From assembly GCA_017963715.1 (NCBI GenBank), contig JAGCTK010000162.1, positions 1 to 12,218 on the forward strand: a DNA stretch of 12,218 nt. The letters are read 5' to 3'. Below the pieces are notes generated by a model. That model was not told where the DNA came from, ran no database searches, and saw only the letters and a program-made list of their open reading frames with translations. This document shows positions 1 to 6,505 of the stretch, piece by piece. The translations under genes and the position numbers were made by a program. The DNA is from Alphaproteobacteria bacterium (GTDB lineage Bacteria; Pseudomonadota; Alphaproteobacteria; RF32; CAG-239). How positions within the stretch are numbered: position 1 is the first letter of the stretch; each line of letters begins with the position of its first letter.

Positions 1-182
1 ACAGAGCCGGTCGACGGTGCAGCCGGTTCGGGCGCAGGCGCAGCCGGCGGTTCGTGGTAAACGGGAGCCGATGAAACAGGCGCCGATGAAATAGGTGCAG
101 TCTGCGGTTTCGGACGCTTGATTTTGCGCATCCGACGGTTGCCGATGATAACTTCTTGTCCTTGTTCAAAATTGTCAGCCAT
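1..182 (-). CDS. N-terminal part of a proline-rich protein of unknown function (runs off the left edge)
   Basis: I do not recognise this gene; only its first 60 codons are in the window. The ATG at 182-180 lies 15 nt after the secretin stop, with an AAGGTG Shine-Dalgarno sequence about 7 nt upstream, so it is probably the last visible gene of the same operon. The visible protein starts with a short acidic/polar stretch (MADNFEQGQEV), then a strongly basic patch (RRMRKIKRPKP, residues about 16-26). A Pro/Ala/Ser-rich segment follows and continues to the window edge. There is no signal peptide or membrane segment in the visible part. A cytoplasmic basic/proline-rich leader before a later membrane helix would suit an inner-membrane pilus assembly protein, but that is inference from the neighbouring secretin gene only. 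Confidence 0.75.
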   Translation of the reverse strand, partial: MADNFEQGQEVIIGNRRMRKIKRPKPQTAPISSAPVSSAPVYHEPPAAPAPEPAAPSTGS

Positions 183-197
183 ATTGTGTCACCTTAC

Positions 198-1445
198 TCA
201 AAGATTGTTTTTGATATTTTCATTGGTTTTAACGGTTTTAATCAAACGAGGCACCATAAAGATGACAATCTCGCTTTTAGCACCGTATGGCGAAAAAATT
301 TCATGCGGTAAACCGATAATCATAAAGTTTTCACCCAATCTGCTGTTGACCTTGAAATTGGTAATTTGACCGCTCGTTGTCTCAAGCGTGATTTGAGAAG
401 TGATGCGGTTGTTGCCGTGAACAAATGCCTTGGCCAAAACCGAAAGTTCCGATTTTGGGTCGGACATGGCGCCGCATTTGCCGACATCAAAACGTGAGGT
501 CCATAAATCCGGCACCACAAACTTGCCTTCCGAAACGGCTTCGATGCTTGCTTTTTCGCCCAAGAAACGACGCAATGTTTGGAGATTGATGTCGTTGGTG
601 GTGGTCAAAACACGGCCGATGACACCTGTTTGAGCGGTTGTAATCGAGCCGAAATTAAAGGCATCAAGCAAGCGCTTCCATTCAATATCGCAACCGTCAT
701 AAGGCGTGATTTTGAAGACATTGATGTCATAAGCAATTAAGGTCGGGTTTTCTTCAAAATAGTTGATAAGTTGTTTGGTCTTGTTTCTGAGTTCGACATC
801 TGCGTTAAACGTGATGGAATAATCCACCCAATCGGTTGTCATATCCGTTAAGCCGGCGCCTCGCAAGACATCAAGCAAGCCCAAAATAATCGGACGTGTC
901 TTCGGAACGTAAACAATTTGTTCTGAGCGCTTGGAAAGCGTCATCACTTTTTTGTCGGCATCATAGGTGTAAAAAATGCCGGCCGCATTGGTAATCATAT
1001 TGACAACATCGGTGAGTTCACCTTTGAGATCTTCACCGGAAACCGGCGCATAAGGCGCATCTTTGGCCACAAGCGTAATTCCCGCTTCTTTGGTCAGTTG
1101 GACAAGTGCTTTTTCAGCCGACATTGTCTCAAACGTAAAACCGGTCACTTCCAAACGAGGCAACTCATCGGAATGTGTCACAGATTGTAACTTAAAATCG
1201 GTATTGTTAAAGGGAAGCGTCAAAATAAGTTGTTGTGTGCGCCAATTGACGTTGCAACGAAGAGGTGTTTCCAAATCAAGCGCGTTGGCACCGTCGGGTG
1301 TACGAATGGCGCTTTTGCCGAGCGGTAAATCAAATTCGGCATTGTCCGAGGCTCTCGGCTCGGGTGACCATTCTTCAGGCTGATGCGAGCAAGCACTTAA
1401 AGCCAAAACAAAAGCAAAACTTGCGAGCCACTTCATATATGTCAT
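198..1445 (-). CDS. pilN: Short PilN-like secretin lipoprotein of a type IVb pilus
   Basis: This is probably the outer-membrane pore through which the pilus passes. Residues 1-19 form a lipoprotein signal peptide ending in the lipobox LSAC (Cys19 would be lipidated). Residues about 97-178 look like a secretin/TonB short N-terminal (STN/N0) domain, and about 182-232 like an N1 ring domain. Residues about 238-403 look like the secretin domain: it opens with a beta strand and a GCDIEW motif and ends with a final hairpin and strand (GENFMIIGLP, then IVIFMVPRLI). Type IVb PilN proteins are usually about 500-560 residues, so 415 is short, mainly in the secretin barrel. The start is fixed by GGAG 7 nt upstream and by an ATGA overlap with the 172-codon gene. 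Stop is TGA. The family call is good; the exact homologue (PilN, BfpB or TcpC type) is not settled. Confidence 0.72.
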   Translation of the reverse strand: MTYMKWLASFAFVLALSACSHQPEEWSPEPRASDNAEFDLPLGKSAIRTPDGANALDLETPLRCNVNWRTQQLILTLPFNNTDFKLQSVTHSDELPRLEVTGFTFETMSAEKALVQLTKEAGITLVAKDAPYAPVSGEDLKGELTDVVNMITNAAGIFYTYDADKKVMTLSKRSEQIVYVPKTRPIILGLLDVLRGAGLTDMTTDWVDYSITFNADVELRNKTKQLINYFEENPTLIAYDINVFKITPYDGCDIEWKRLLDAFNFGSITTAQTGVIGRVLTTTNDINLQTLRRFLGEKASIEAVSEGKFVVPDLWTSRFDVGKCGAMSDPKSELSVLAKAFVHGNNRITSQITLETTSGQITNFKVNSRLGENFMIIGLPHEIFSPYGAKSEIVIFMVPRLIKTVKTNENIKNNL

Positions 1446-1960
1446 TTTTTATCTCCGGGTTCATCAAACTGTTCATAAACGACGTCAGGATTTTCCTGTT
1501 TATTTTCTTCCAATAATTTAGCCATCAAATCATCAATATTCATACCGGCACCGACCGTGGGATCAACGGCTTTGTCGGTGTTGCTCATAATCTCTTTGAC
1601 TTTGGCGAGTTCTTGCGGATCTTGCTTGACCATTTCGGGCGAAGAATTGTTTTCAAGTTCCTGTTGATATAAGGCTAAATTTTCTTCTAAAGCCTTGACG
1701 CCGCCTGCAATCTTTTTTTCCACATACGGATAAAGCGCCTTTTTGGATAAAATATATTCACCCGTTTCGCAAATTTCTTCTACGACATCCAAAATGTAGT
1801 GGTAAAACGGATATTCCTCCATGGCGATATTGCCCATACGAATACACCGTGCGGCAATACGCGAAATCGTCATATCATAATAGTCTTTTAAGATAAGATA
1901 GTTTTCGATGTACCAAAGGTCTTCTTTGACAACGATATCCGAGTTTTTATCTTGAGCCAT
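1442..1960 (-). CDS. 172-residue acidic protein of unknown function, coupled to the secretin gene
   Basis: I do not recognise this family. The ATG at 1960 has an AGGAG Shine-Dalgarno sequence 6 nt upstream, and the TGA overlaps the secretin ATG as ATGA, so the two are translationally coupled. There is no signal peptide or membrane helix, so the product is probably cytoplasmic. Residues about 10-125 look helical and folded, with many aromatics (DLWYIENYLILKDYYD near the start, PFYHYILD near residue 50). The last 45 residues are acidic and probably flexible, with one amphipathic stretch (NIDDLMAKLLEEN). The context suggests a pilus accessory role, for example a chaperone or cytoplasmic adaptor, but nothing in the sequence proves this. 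Confidence 0.85.
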   Translation of the reverse strand: MAQDKNSDIVVKEDLWYIENYLILKDYYDMTISRIAARCIRMGNIAMEEYPFYHYILDVVEEICETGEYILSKKALYPYVEKKIAGGVKALEENLALYQQELENNSSPEMVKQDPQELAKVKEIMSNTDKAVDPTVGAGMNIDDLMAKLLEENKQENPDVVYEQFDEPGDKK

Positions 1961-1987
1961 GGTTTACTCCTAACATACTGTTATTTA

Positions 1988-2016
1988 AGCATATAAAAAT
2001 CTTTTGCATTTGTAAA
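1988..2016 (-). promoter_or_regulatory. Candidate sigma-70 promoter for the 172-codon gene and the secretin operon
   Basis: On the minus strand a TTTACA -35 hexamer (2016-2011) and a TATGCT -10 hexamer (1993-1988) are separated by 17 nt. They match the consensus at 5 of 6 and 4 of 6 positions. They lie in the 64-nt AT-rich gap after the acidic gene, with the Shine-Dalgarno sequence and ATG (1960) about 25-30 nt downstream. Read-through from the acidic gene is also possible because no clear terminator is seen there. Confidence 0.5.
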
Positions 2017-2024
2017 CGTCTTTT

Positions 2025-3746
2025 TTAACCTTGTTGTGTATCGGTTGAATTTTGCGGTGCATCTTGGTTGGAATCATCGCCGGCATCCGAAACTTCGGAA
2101 GCATCAACTTGCGTTGTGTCGGAAGATTCGGGCGTATCAAGACCGGTCAGATCTTCTTGCGTTTCATTAGGCACTTCAGCGGCCATAAAGCGCTTGAGTA
2201 AACTGGCCGAACTTTCGACCTCAACGGGTGCCTCTTCATCGGACATCGGGGCGGGAGCAGGCTCTTCCTCGGGCATCGAAGCGGGAGCGGGCTCCTCGTA
2301 GGATGATGTGTCCGCTGTTGTCAAATCGGCGGTATTGTCATATGTTTCGACACCGGCTGTTTGGTCAGTTTGGTCTGCCATCGAGGGGTCATACCACATT
2401 TGATTTTGGTCATCTTGGAGGTATTGCTCATCATAAGCCATCTCAGAGTCTTGCGGATAGTAGACCATTTGCTCGCCACCGTCATCTGCCCATTGTTGAG
2501 GCATTTCATAACCTTGCATATCATAAGAGGAAAGGTCATCTTGCGTCTCTTGAGGCATTAAGACATCCTCGGTCAAAGGCATCGAGGCGGCATTGTCTTC
2601 TGCCACAGGAGCCTGTTCGGGAGCGGGCTTGGCGGCAGGTTCTTCGGGCGTTGCTGCTTCGACTTGATTTGTCGGTTCAACTTGTGCCTCGTCTTCGGGA
2701 ATTTCGACATATTCCCATTCACCATCACTGTCGGAATTATCATCTTCAACATATTCCCAATCCCAATCTTGATCTTCATCTGATGATGCCGTGGCAGGTT
2801 GACTGACCGGCATGGTTTCGGAATCACCGTCCAATGAGACCGGTGCATCATCAATATCATCAAGTGAGACAGGGGTGTTATCGCCAAAAGCATCAATACT
2901 TTCATCATTGTTAAGCATCGTGCGATTGCTACGACGTTCTTTAATGGAATGGAAGAGGCGGCGTGTCAAACTCATCAATTTTGAGGCTTCAGTATTGTCG
3001 GTTGCATCTTCTGCCGGCTTGGTATTCTCTCGCTCATCGTCGTCTTGAACCTCGTCATCATCCTCTTCATCATTTTCATCTTCGATCTCAATATGAGGCT
3101 CGGGTTTTGGTTTTGAGAACTTCTTGTTGTGTTTTGACTTAGATTTTGATTTTTTGGAGGGTTTTTTGACCTCTTCAATCTCATCTTCTTCAATATCGTC
3201 TTCCTCGTCGTCATCAAAATCCTCATCTGTATCTTGAATGATTTCATCAGATTTTTTGAGAGAAGATTTGCCCTTAAAAAGATCTTTTAAGACATTGGCC
3301 ATATTGTTTTGAGATTGGACAAGCGCATCCGTTAAGGCCTGAATGTCTTGCTGATGACGATTTTCGCTTTGCTCAATGATGTCTAAAACAGAGGCGGAAG
3401 AACCGTCGGCAGGTGATCTTTTGTAATCATCAAGACGTTTTTGATTGAGTTTTTTGGCATTTTTTGCCTTGGCGGCTTCTTTGAGCCTTGAATCTGTGAT
3501 GCCTCTTTTTTCTTCAACTTCAGCAATATGGTTTAAGAGCAAAGAACCGCCAGGTAATGTGCTGAGCAAAATACGAATATCTGCCGGCATTTCCATAAGG
3601 GAGTCATCAAATTCTTCTTGCCGTGTTTCGTTAAAGATATGGATTTGTCGGTAGATGTTCAAATACCGTTGCGCCGTTAAAATCGGGTCTTCCGAATCTT
3701 TATGTTTGCCGCTGAATTCGGCATTTTTCTTTAAATCACCAGCCAT
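2025..3746 (-). CDS. Large acidic, mostly disordered protein of unknown function
   Basis: No known family is recognised. The ATG at 3746 has an AAGGAA ribosome binding site 6 nt upstream; the stop is TAA. The product has 573 residues. Residues about 20-110 are probably a folded helical domain (motif LLSTLPGGSLLLNHI at 60-74), followed by a possible helix or coiled coil at about 118-160. The rest is low-complexity: an acidic block at 170-192, a Lys/Ser block at 194-212, a second acidic block at 220-240, and then Asp/Glu/Pro/Gln/Tyr-rich sequence to the end. Short repeats occur (APVSLD, EWEYVE, EEPAPA). There is no signal peptide or membrane helix. It has its own promoter and lies before the secretin operon. 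A scaffold or adaptor role is possible but not shown. Confidence 0.88.
   Translation of the reverse strand: MAGDLKKNAEFSGKHKDSEDPILTAQRYLNIYRQIHIFNETRQEEFDDSLMEMPADIRILLSTLPGGSLLLNHIAEVEEKRGITDSRLKEAAKAKNAKKLNQKRLDDYKRSPADGSSASVLDIIEQSENRHQQDIQALTDALVQSQNNMANVLKDLFKGKSSLKKSDEIIQDTDEDFDDDEEDDIEEDEIEEVKKPSKKSKSKSKHNKKFSKPKPEPHIEIEDENDEEDDDEVQDDDERENTKPAEDATDNTEASKLMSLTRRLFHSIKERRSNRTMLNNDESIDAFGDNTPVSLDDIDDAPVSLDGDSETMPVSQPATASSDEDQDWDWEYVEDDNSDSDGEWEYVEIPEDEAQVEPTNQVEAATPEEPAAKPAPEQAPVAEDNAASMPLTEDVLMPQETQDDLSSYDMQGYEMPQQWADDGGEQMVYYPQDSEMAYDEQYLQDDQNQMWYDPSMADQTDQTAGVETYDNTADLTTADTSSYEEPAPASMPEEEPAPAPMSDEEAPVEVESSASLLKRFMAAEVPNETQEDLTGLDTPESSDTTQVDASEVSDAGDDSNQDAPQNSTDTQQG
2241..2300 (-). repeat. 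Two tandem 30-bp units inside the acidic gene
   Basis: Bases 2241-2270 and 2271-2300 are imperfect copies with a 30-bp period (ATCG at 2245 and again at 2275, then GCGGGAGC in both). They encode two EEPAPA-type decapeptides at residues about 483-502. This looks like a recent local duplication in a disordered region. Confidence 0.7.
2707..2762 (-). repeat. Imperfect direct repeat encoding WEYVE twice
   Basis: ACATATTCCCATTC at 2707-2720 and ACATATTCCCAATC at 2749-2762 differ at one base and are 42 bp apart. They encode two WEYVE motifs in the acidic protein (residues about 330-334 and 344-348). These are the only tryptophan-rich spots within this long acidic stretch, so they may be duplicated binding motifs rather than random low complexity. 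Confidence 0.6.
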
Positions 3747-3780
3747 TGTTGTTCCTTGCTTGATTTAGTCTATATGAGGC

Positions 3781-3808
3781 ATTTTAATCGGATAAGTGTA
3801 AATTTCAA
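3781..3808 (-). promoter_or_regulatory. Candidate sigma-70 promoter for the acidic protein gene
   Basis: The minus strand carries TTGAAA (3808-3803), a 16-nt spacer and TAAAAT (3786-3781), each matching the consensus at 5 of 6 positions. The predicted transcript start is near 3774, which gives a leader of about 30 nt before the ATG at 3746. This is one of the best promoter matches in the window. Confidence 0.6.
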
Positions 3809-3810
3809 GT

Positions 3811-3864
3811 AAAAAAAACACATTTTTTTTGCACTGATACAAAATAAATATCAGTTGCAAAAAA
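3811..3864 (-). terminator. Hairpin followed by a T-run after the GalU-like gene
   Basis: A perfect 7-bp inverted repeat (ACTGATA at 3833-3839 with TATCAGT at 3849-3855) has a 9-nt loop. It can be extended with one bulge through GCA/TGC and flanking A:T pairs. Read on the minus strand, the stem is followed within a few bases by a run of eight T (A-run at 3811-3818 on the plus strand). It lies just after the GalU-like stop at 3889 and before the next promoter, as expected for a terminator. The stem is AT-rich, so its efficiency is uncertain. Confidence 0.5.
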
Positions 3865-3888
3865 CACTCGAACAGATGTCGGCAAAAA

Positions 3889-4779
3889 TCAGTCGTTAAA
3901 GTCTTTTAAAACCTCGCGGGCAAAGGTGCGCAAATCGGGGTGATTGATTAAACTGAGTTTGAGGTTGGCCTTAGCCAAATCTTGATTGGTGCCGCAATCA
4001 AACCGCTCGCCTTTGCATAAAACGCCGGTCAATGCTTCTCCCTGTTGCACGGCCAAATTGATGGCGTCGGTCAAATTGATTTCACCATTGGTGCCTTTTT
4101 TGACTTCGGGCAACAAGTCCATCACGATATTGGGCAGAATGTAGGGCCCCATGCTGGCATAATTGGAAGGCACTTTATCTAAAGCGGGTTTTTCAATCAG
4201 CCCTTTGGCATATACCACATCACCGTCACGTTTGGCATCGACTAATGCGCCGTAACGTACCATCTCTTCGCGCTTAAATTCCATGATATTTTCGACAATG
4301 CCGCCGGTTTTTTGATAAACATCAACAAGTTGCTCTAAAATGGACGGGCCGCCGAAATTGAGATAAACATCATCCGGCCACATCACAATAAAGTTGCGCG
4401 AACCGACAATTTTTTTGGCCATCAAAATCGCGTGACCGTTGCCTAAAGGCTTGTCTTGAAGGGCAAAGGAAAACTTCATGCCTTGAGGAATGATATCCTC
4501 CAATACTTTTAACAAATCGAGTTTGTTCTTTTCTTTTAAGTTGTTTTCCAAAAACGGGTAGGGCGCATAATATTGTTCAAACATGTGTTTGCAAGACTGG
4601 TCGCTATAGATAAAAACAATCTCTTTGATGCCGATGGTTTTACAGGCCTCGACGGCATAGGCAATAATCGGGATATTATCGAGTGTTAAAAAGCCTTTGT
4701 GCAAAACTTTTGTGGCAGGCAAATTGCGCGTCGACAAACCGGCCACGGGCAAAATACAAACTTCCGGTTTTGAAAACAT
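3889..4779 (-). CDS. galU: Divergent GalU-family UTP--glucose-1-phosphate uridylyltransferase
   Basis: GalU enzymes make UDP-glucose from UTP and glucose 1-phosphate in the cytoplasm, for lipopolysaccharide and capsule synthesis. The 296-residue length fits the family (E. coli GalU is about 302). The nucleotide-binding signature is PVAGLSTRNLPATK at 11-24, where GalU normally has GLGTR. Other matches are PLGNGHAIL at 111-119, PDD at 135-137, EKP at 196-198, PSN at 204-206, GEINLTDAI at 232-240 and RFDCG at 259-263. Several motif positions differ from typical GalU (LGLGHA is LGNGHA, GRY is GPY, IPKEM is LHKGF), so the sugar substrate could differ. The ATG has AAGGAG 6 nt upstream. It has its own promoter and a terminator-like hairpin, so it is probably monocistronic. 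Confidence 0.8.
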   Translation of the reverse strand: MFSKPEVCILPVAGLSTRNLPATKVLHKGFLTLDNIPIIAYAVEACKTIGIKEIVFIYSDQSCKHMFEQYYAPYPFLENNLKEKNKLDLLKVLEDIIPQGMKFSFALQDKPLGNGHAILMAKKIVGSRNFIVMWPDDVYLNFGGPSILEQLVDVYQKTGGIVENIMEFKREEMVRYGALVDAKRDGDVVYAKGLIEKPALDKVPSNYASMGPYILPNIVMDLLPEVKKGTNGEINLTDAINLAVQQGEALTGVLCKGERFDCGTNQDLAKANLKLSLINHPDLRTFAREVLKDFND

Positions 4780-4823
4780 ATGAGACTCCTTTTGGTAAAA
4801 AGAAAATAATGTTTGATGTCGAC

Positions 4824-4852
4824 AATATAACCGATTTTGATGAAAGAAGCAA
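4824..4852 (-). promoter_or_regulatory. Candidate sigma-70 promoter for the GalU-like gene
   Basis: On the minus strand TTGCTT (4852-4847), a 17-nt spacer and TATATT (4829-4824) lie in the 89-nt gap after pntB, about 45 nt upstream of the GalU-like ATG. The -10 element is good, whereas the -35 element matches only at TTG. Confidence 0.5.
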
Positions 4853-4868
4853 GAGTTATCACTAAAAA

Positions 4869-6218
4869 TTATTTTGTGCCCAAATCGGCAATGATTTCTT
4901 CGGTGATTTGCTTGGCATCGCCGTAGAGCATCAACGTATTTTGTGCAAAAAACAGCGGATTATCAGCGCCGGAGTAACCCGCGGCCAAAGAGCGTTTGAC
5001 AAACACAACCGTTTTGGCTTTGTAAACCTCTAAAATCGGCATGCCAAAGAGCGAAGATGAAGGGTCGGTTTGTGCAGCGGGATTGGTGATATCGTTGGCG
5101 CCGATCACATAGACCACATCGGCCGTTTCAAAATCGGGATTGATTTCTTCCATCGAAAAGACTTGTTGATAATCAACTTTGGCTTCAATCAACAAAACAT
5201 TCATATGACCGGGCATGCGGCCGGCAACCGGATGAATGGCAAATTTGACTTCAACACCGTATTTTTTTTGTAAAACGGAAGACAGATTAAAAAGCGCATA
5301 TTGCGCATTGGCTGCTGCCATGCCAAAGCCCGGCACGATGATCACTTTTTGGGCGTTTTGCAATAAAAATGCGACATCCGAAATGCTGGCCGTGCGGGCT
5401 TGCCGCGAGTTATCCGCCACAGATTGAGCGGGTGTTTGGGATGCAAAAAAGATTTTGAATATATTTTTGTTCATCGCTTTGCACATCACAAAAGCCAAAA
5501 TCATCCCGCCGGCACCGACCAAGGCGCCCGTGATAATCAGCAAGATGTTGGTGAGCGAAAATCCGATACCGGCGGCGGCAAAACCCGAAGCGGCATTTAA
5601 AAGCGAAATCACAATCGGCATATCGGCACCGCCGATGGGGAGGGTGAGTGTGATGCCGAGGATTAATGCGGATGCAATCATCAAACAGGCAGTTGTCATG
5701 CTATCGTCAATACTGAAACGCACCCAATAAAATATAAGTGCTGCCGCAATTAATATATTCAAAATATTTGAAAAATTCGAGCGTTTGAGGCGATACCAGC
5801 CGCCGATTTTAAGAAAAGCAATGAGAGAGCCGGAAAAAACAACGGCGCCCGTAATGATGCCGACAGATGTATCAAACGTATGTGCCTGATGGCGCAAAAT
5901 TTGAGCCGTGCCGACAAGCAAAGAAGACAATCCGCCGGCCCCGTTTAAAAGCGCTATCATTTGCGGTAATGCCGTGAGTTTGATGCGCCATGCGGTGTAA
6001 ATGCCGATGACGGCGGCTAAAATCAAGGCGCTTAAAATGCCGACATCATTGCGTCCGGGAGCGACAATCAACGTTGTAATCAGGCACAAGGCCATGCCCG
6101 ACATGCTCAAAAAATTGCCGCGCCGCGCCGTTTGAGGCGAAGAAAGGCCGCGCAAGCCCAATATAAAACAAATTGCCGATACGAGATAAATCAAAAAAAT
6201 ACTTTCAAAAGGCATCAT
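4869..6218 (-). CDS. pntB: NAD(P) transhydrogenase subunit beta (domains IIb and III)
   Basis: Inner-membrane subunit of the proton-translocating transhydrogenase, which drives NADH + NADP+ to NAD+ + NADPH with proton entry. From the chosen ATG the protein has 449 residues. About eight or nine membrane helices occupy residues 5-260, with family motifs GLRGLSSPQTARRGN (21-35), SGSLIAFLK (129-137) and GGADMPIVISLLN (196-208). The NADP(H)-binding domain III covers about 275-447: PGFGMA (296-301), HPVAGRMPGHMNVLL (329-343), GANDITNP (373-380) and KRSLAAGYSGADNPLF (408-423). The position of E. coli His91 is Asn92 (LLNGAGG), as in other split-type enzymes. The ATG overlaps the pntAB stop (TGATG), with a GGAT site upstream; an in-frame TTG one codon earlier is also possible. 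Domain III looks intact. Confidence 0.96.
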   Translation of the reverse strand: MMPFESIFLIYLVSAICFILGLRGLSSPQTARRGNFLSMSGMALCLITTLIVAPGRNDVGILSALILAAVIGIYTAWRIKLTALPQMIALLNGAGGLSSLLVGTAQILRHQAHTFDTSVGIITGAVVFSGSLIAFLKIGGWYRLKRSNFSNILNILIAAALIFYWVRFSIDDSMTTACLMIASALILGITLTLPIGGADMPIVISLLNAASGFAAAGIGFSLTNILLIITGALVGAGGMILAFVMCKAMNKNIFKIFFASQTPAQSVADNSRQARTASISDVAFLLQNAQKVIIVPGFGMAAANAQYALFNLSSVLQKKYGVEVKFAIHPVAGRMPGHMNVLLIEAKVDYQQVFSMEEINPDFETADVVYVIGANDITNPAAQTDPSSSLFGMPILEVYKAKTVVFVKRSLAAGYSGADNPLFFAQNTLMLYGDAKQITEEIIADLGTK

Positions 6219-6505
6219 CAATCTTTATCCTTTTTTTTGAACAATTTGAGCATCCGCTCGGAAACGGCAAATCCGCCGAAAATATTGAGGCCGGCAAAAA
6301 AGACGGCAAGCAAACTGACCAGTTCCTGCACATTAAATGTGTCGGCAACAGCGGCCATCCATAAAGCCCCGATAATGACAACGCCCGAGATGGCATTTGA
6401 GACACTCATCAAAGGGGAATAGAGCGCCTGTGTCACATTTTGAACGGCATAATAGCCGATCAAAAGTGCAAAAATAAAAATGTTGAGCAGAAGTAAAAAA
6501 ATCAT
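6218..6505 (-). CDS. pntAB: NAD(P) transhydrogenase subunit alpha part 2 (domain IIa)
   Basis: Small membrane subunit that completes the proton channel of the transhydrogenase. The 95-residue product has three or four helices and the family motifs YSPLMSVSNAISG (about 28-40, canonical HTPLMSVTNAISG) and LNIFGGFAVSERML (about 73-86), followed by a Lys-rich cytoplasmic end. It is somewhat shorter than the roughly 110-140 residues usual for this subunit, the difference being at the N-terminus. The ATG at 6505 overlaps the pntAA TGA (ATGA) and the TGA overlaps the pntB start, so all three subunits are translationally coupled. An upstream in-frame start at 6538 was not chosen because it would lie inside pntAA and adds non-family sequence. 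Confidence 0.93.
   Translation of the reverse strand: MIFLLLLNIFIFALLIGYYAVQNVTQALYSPLMSVSNAISGVVIIGALWMAAVADTFNVQELVSLLAVFFAGLNIFGGFAVSERMLKLFKKKDKD

Noticed and set aside
2228..2806. A 192-codon open frame on the plus strand
   Set aside because: It lies wholly antisense to the acidic protein gene. Its Arg/His/Pro-rich translation is what the complement of Asp/Glu-rich codons gives, and it has no ribosome binding site or recognisable domain.
4683..4865. A 60-codon plus-strand open frame in the pntB-galU gap
   Set aside because: It starts inside the GalU-like gene on the opposite strand and covers its promoter and ribosome binding site; it has no start signals or family features.
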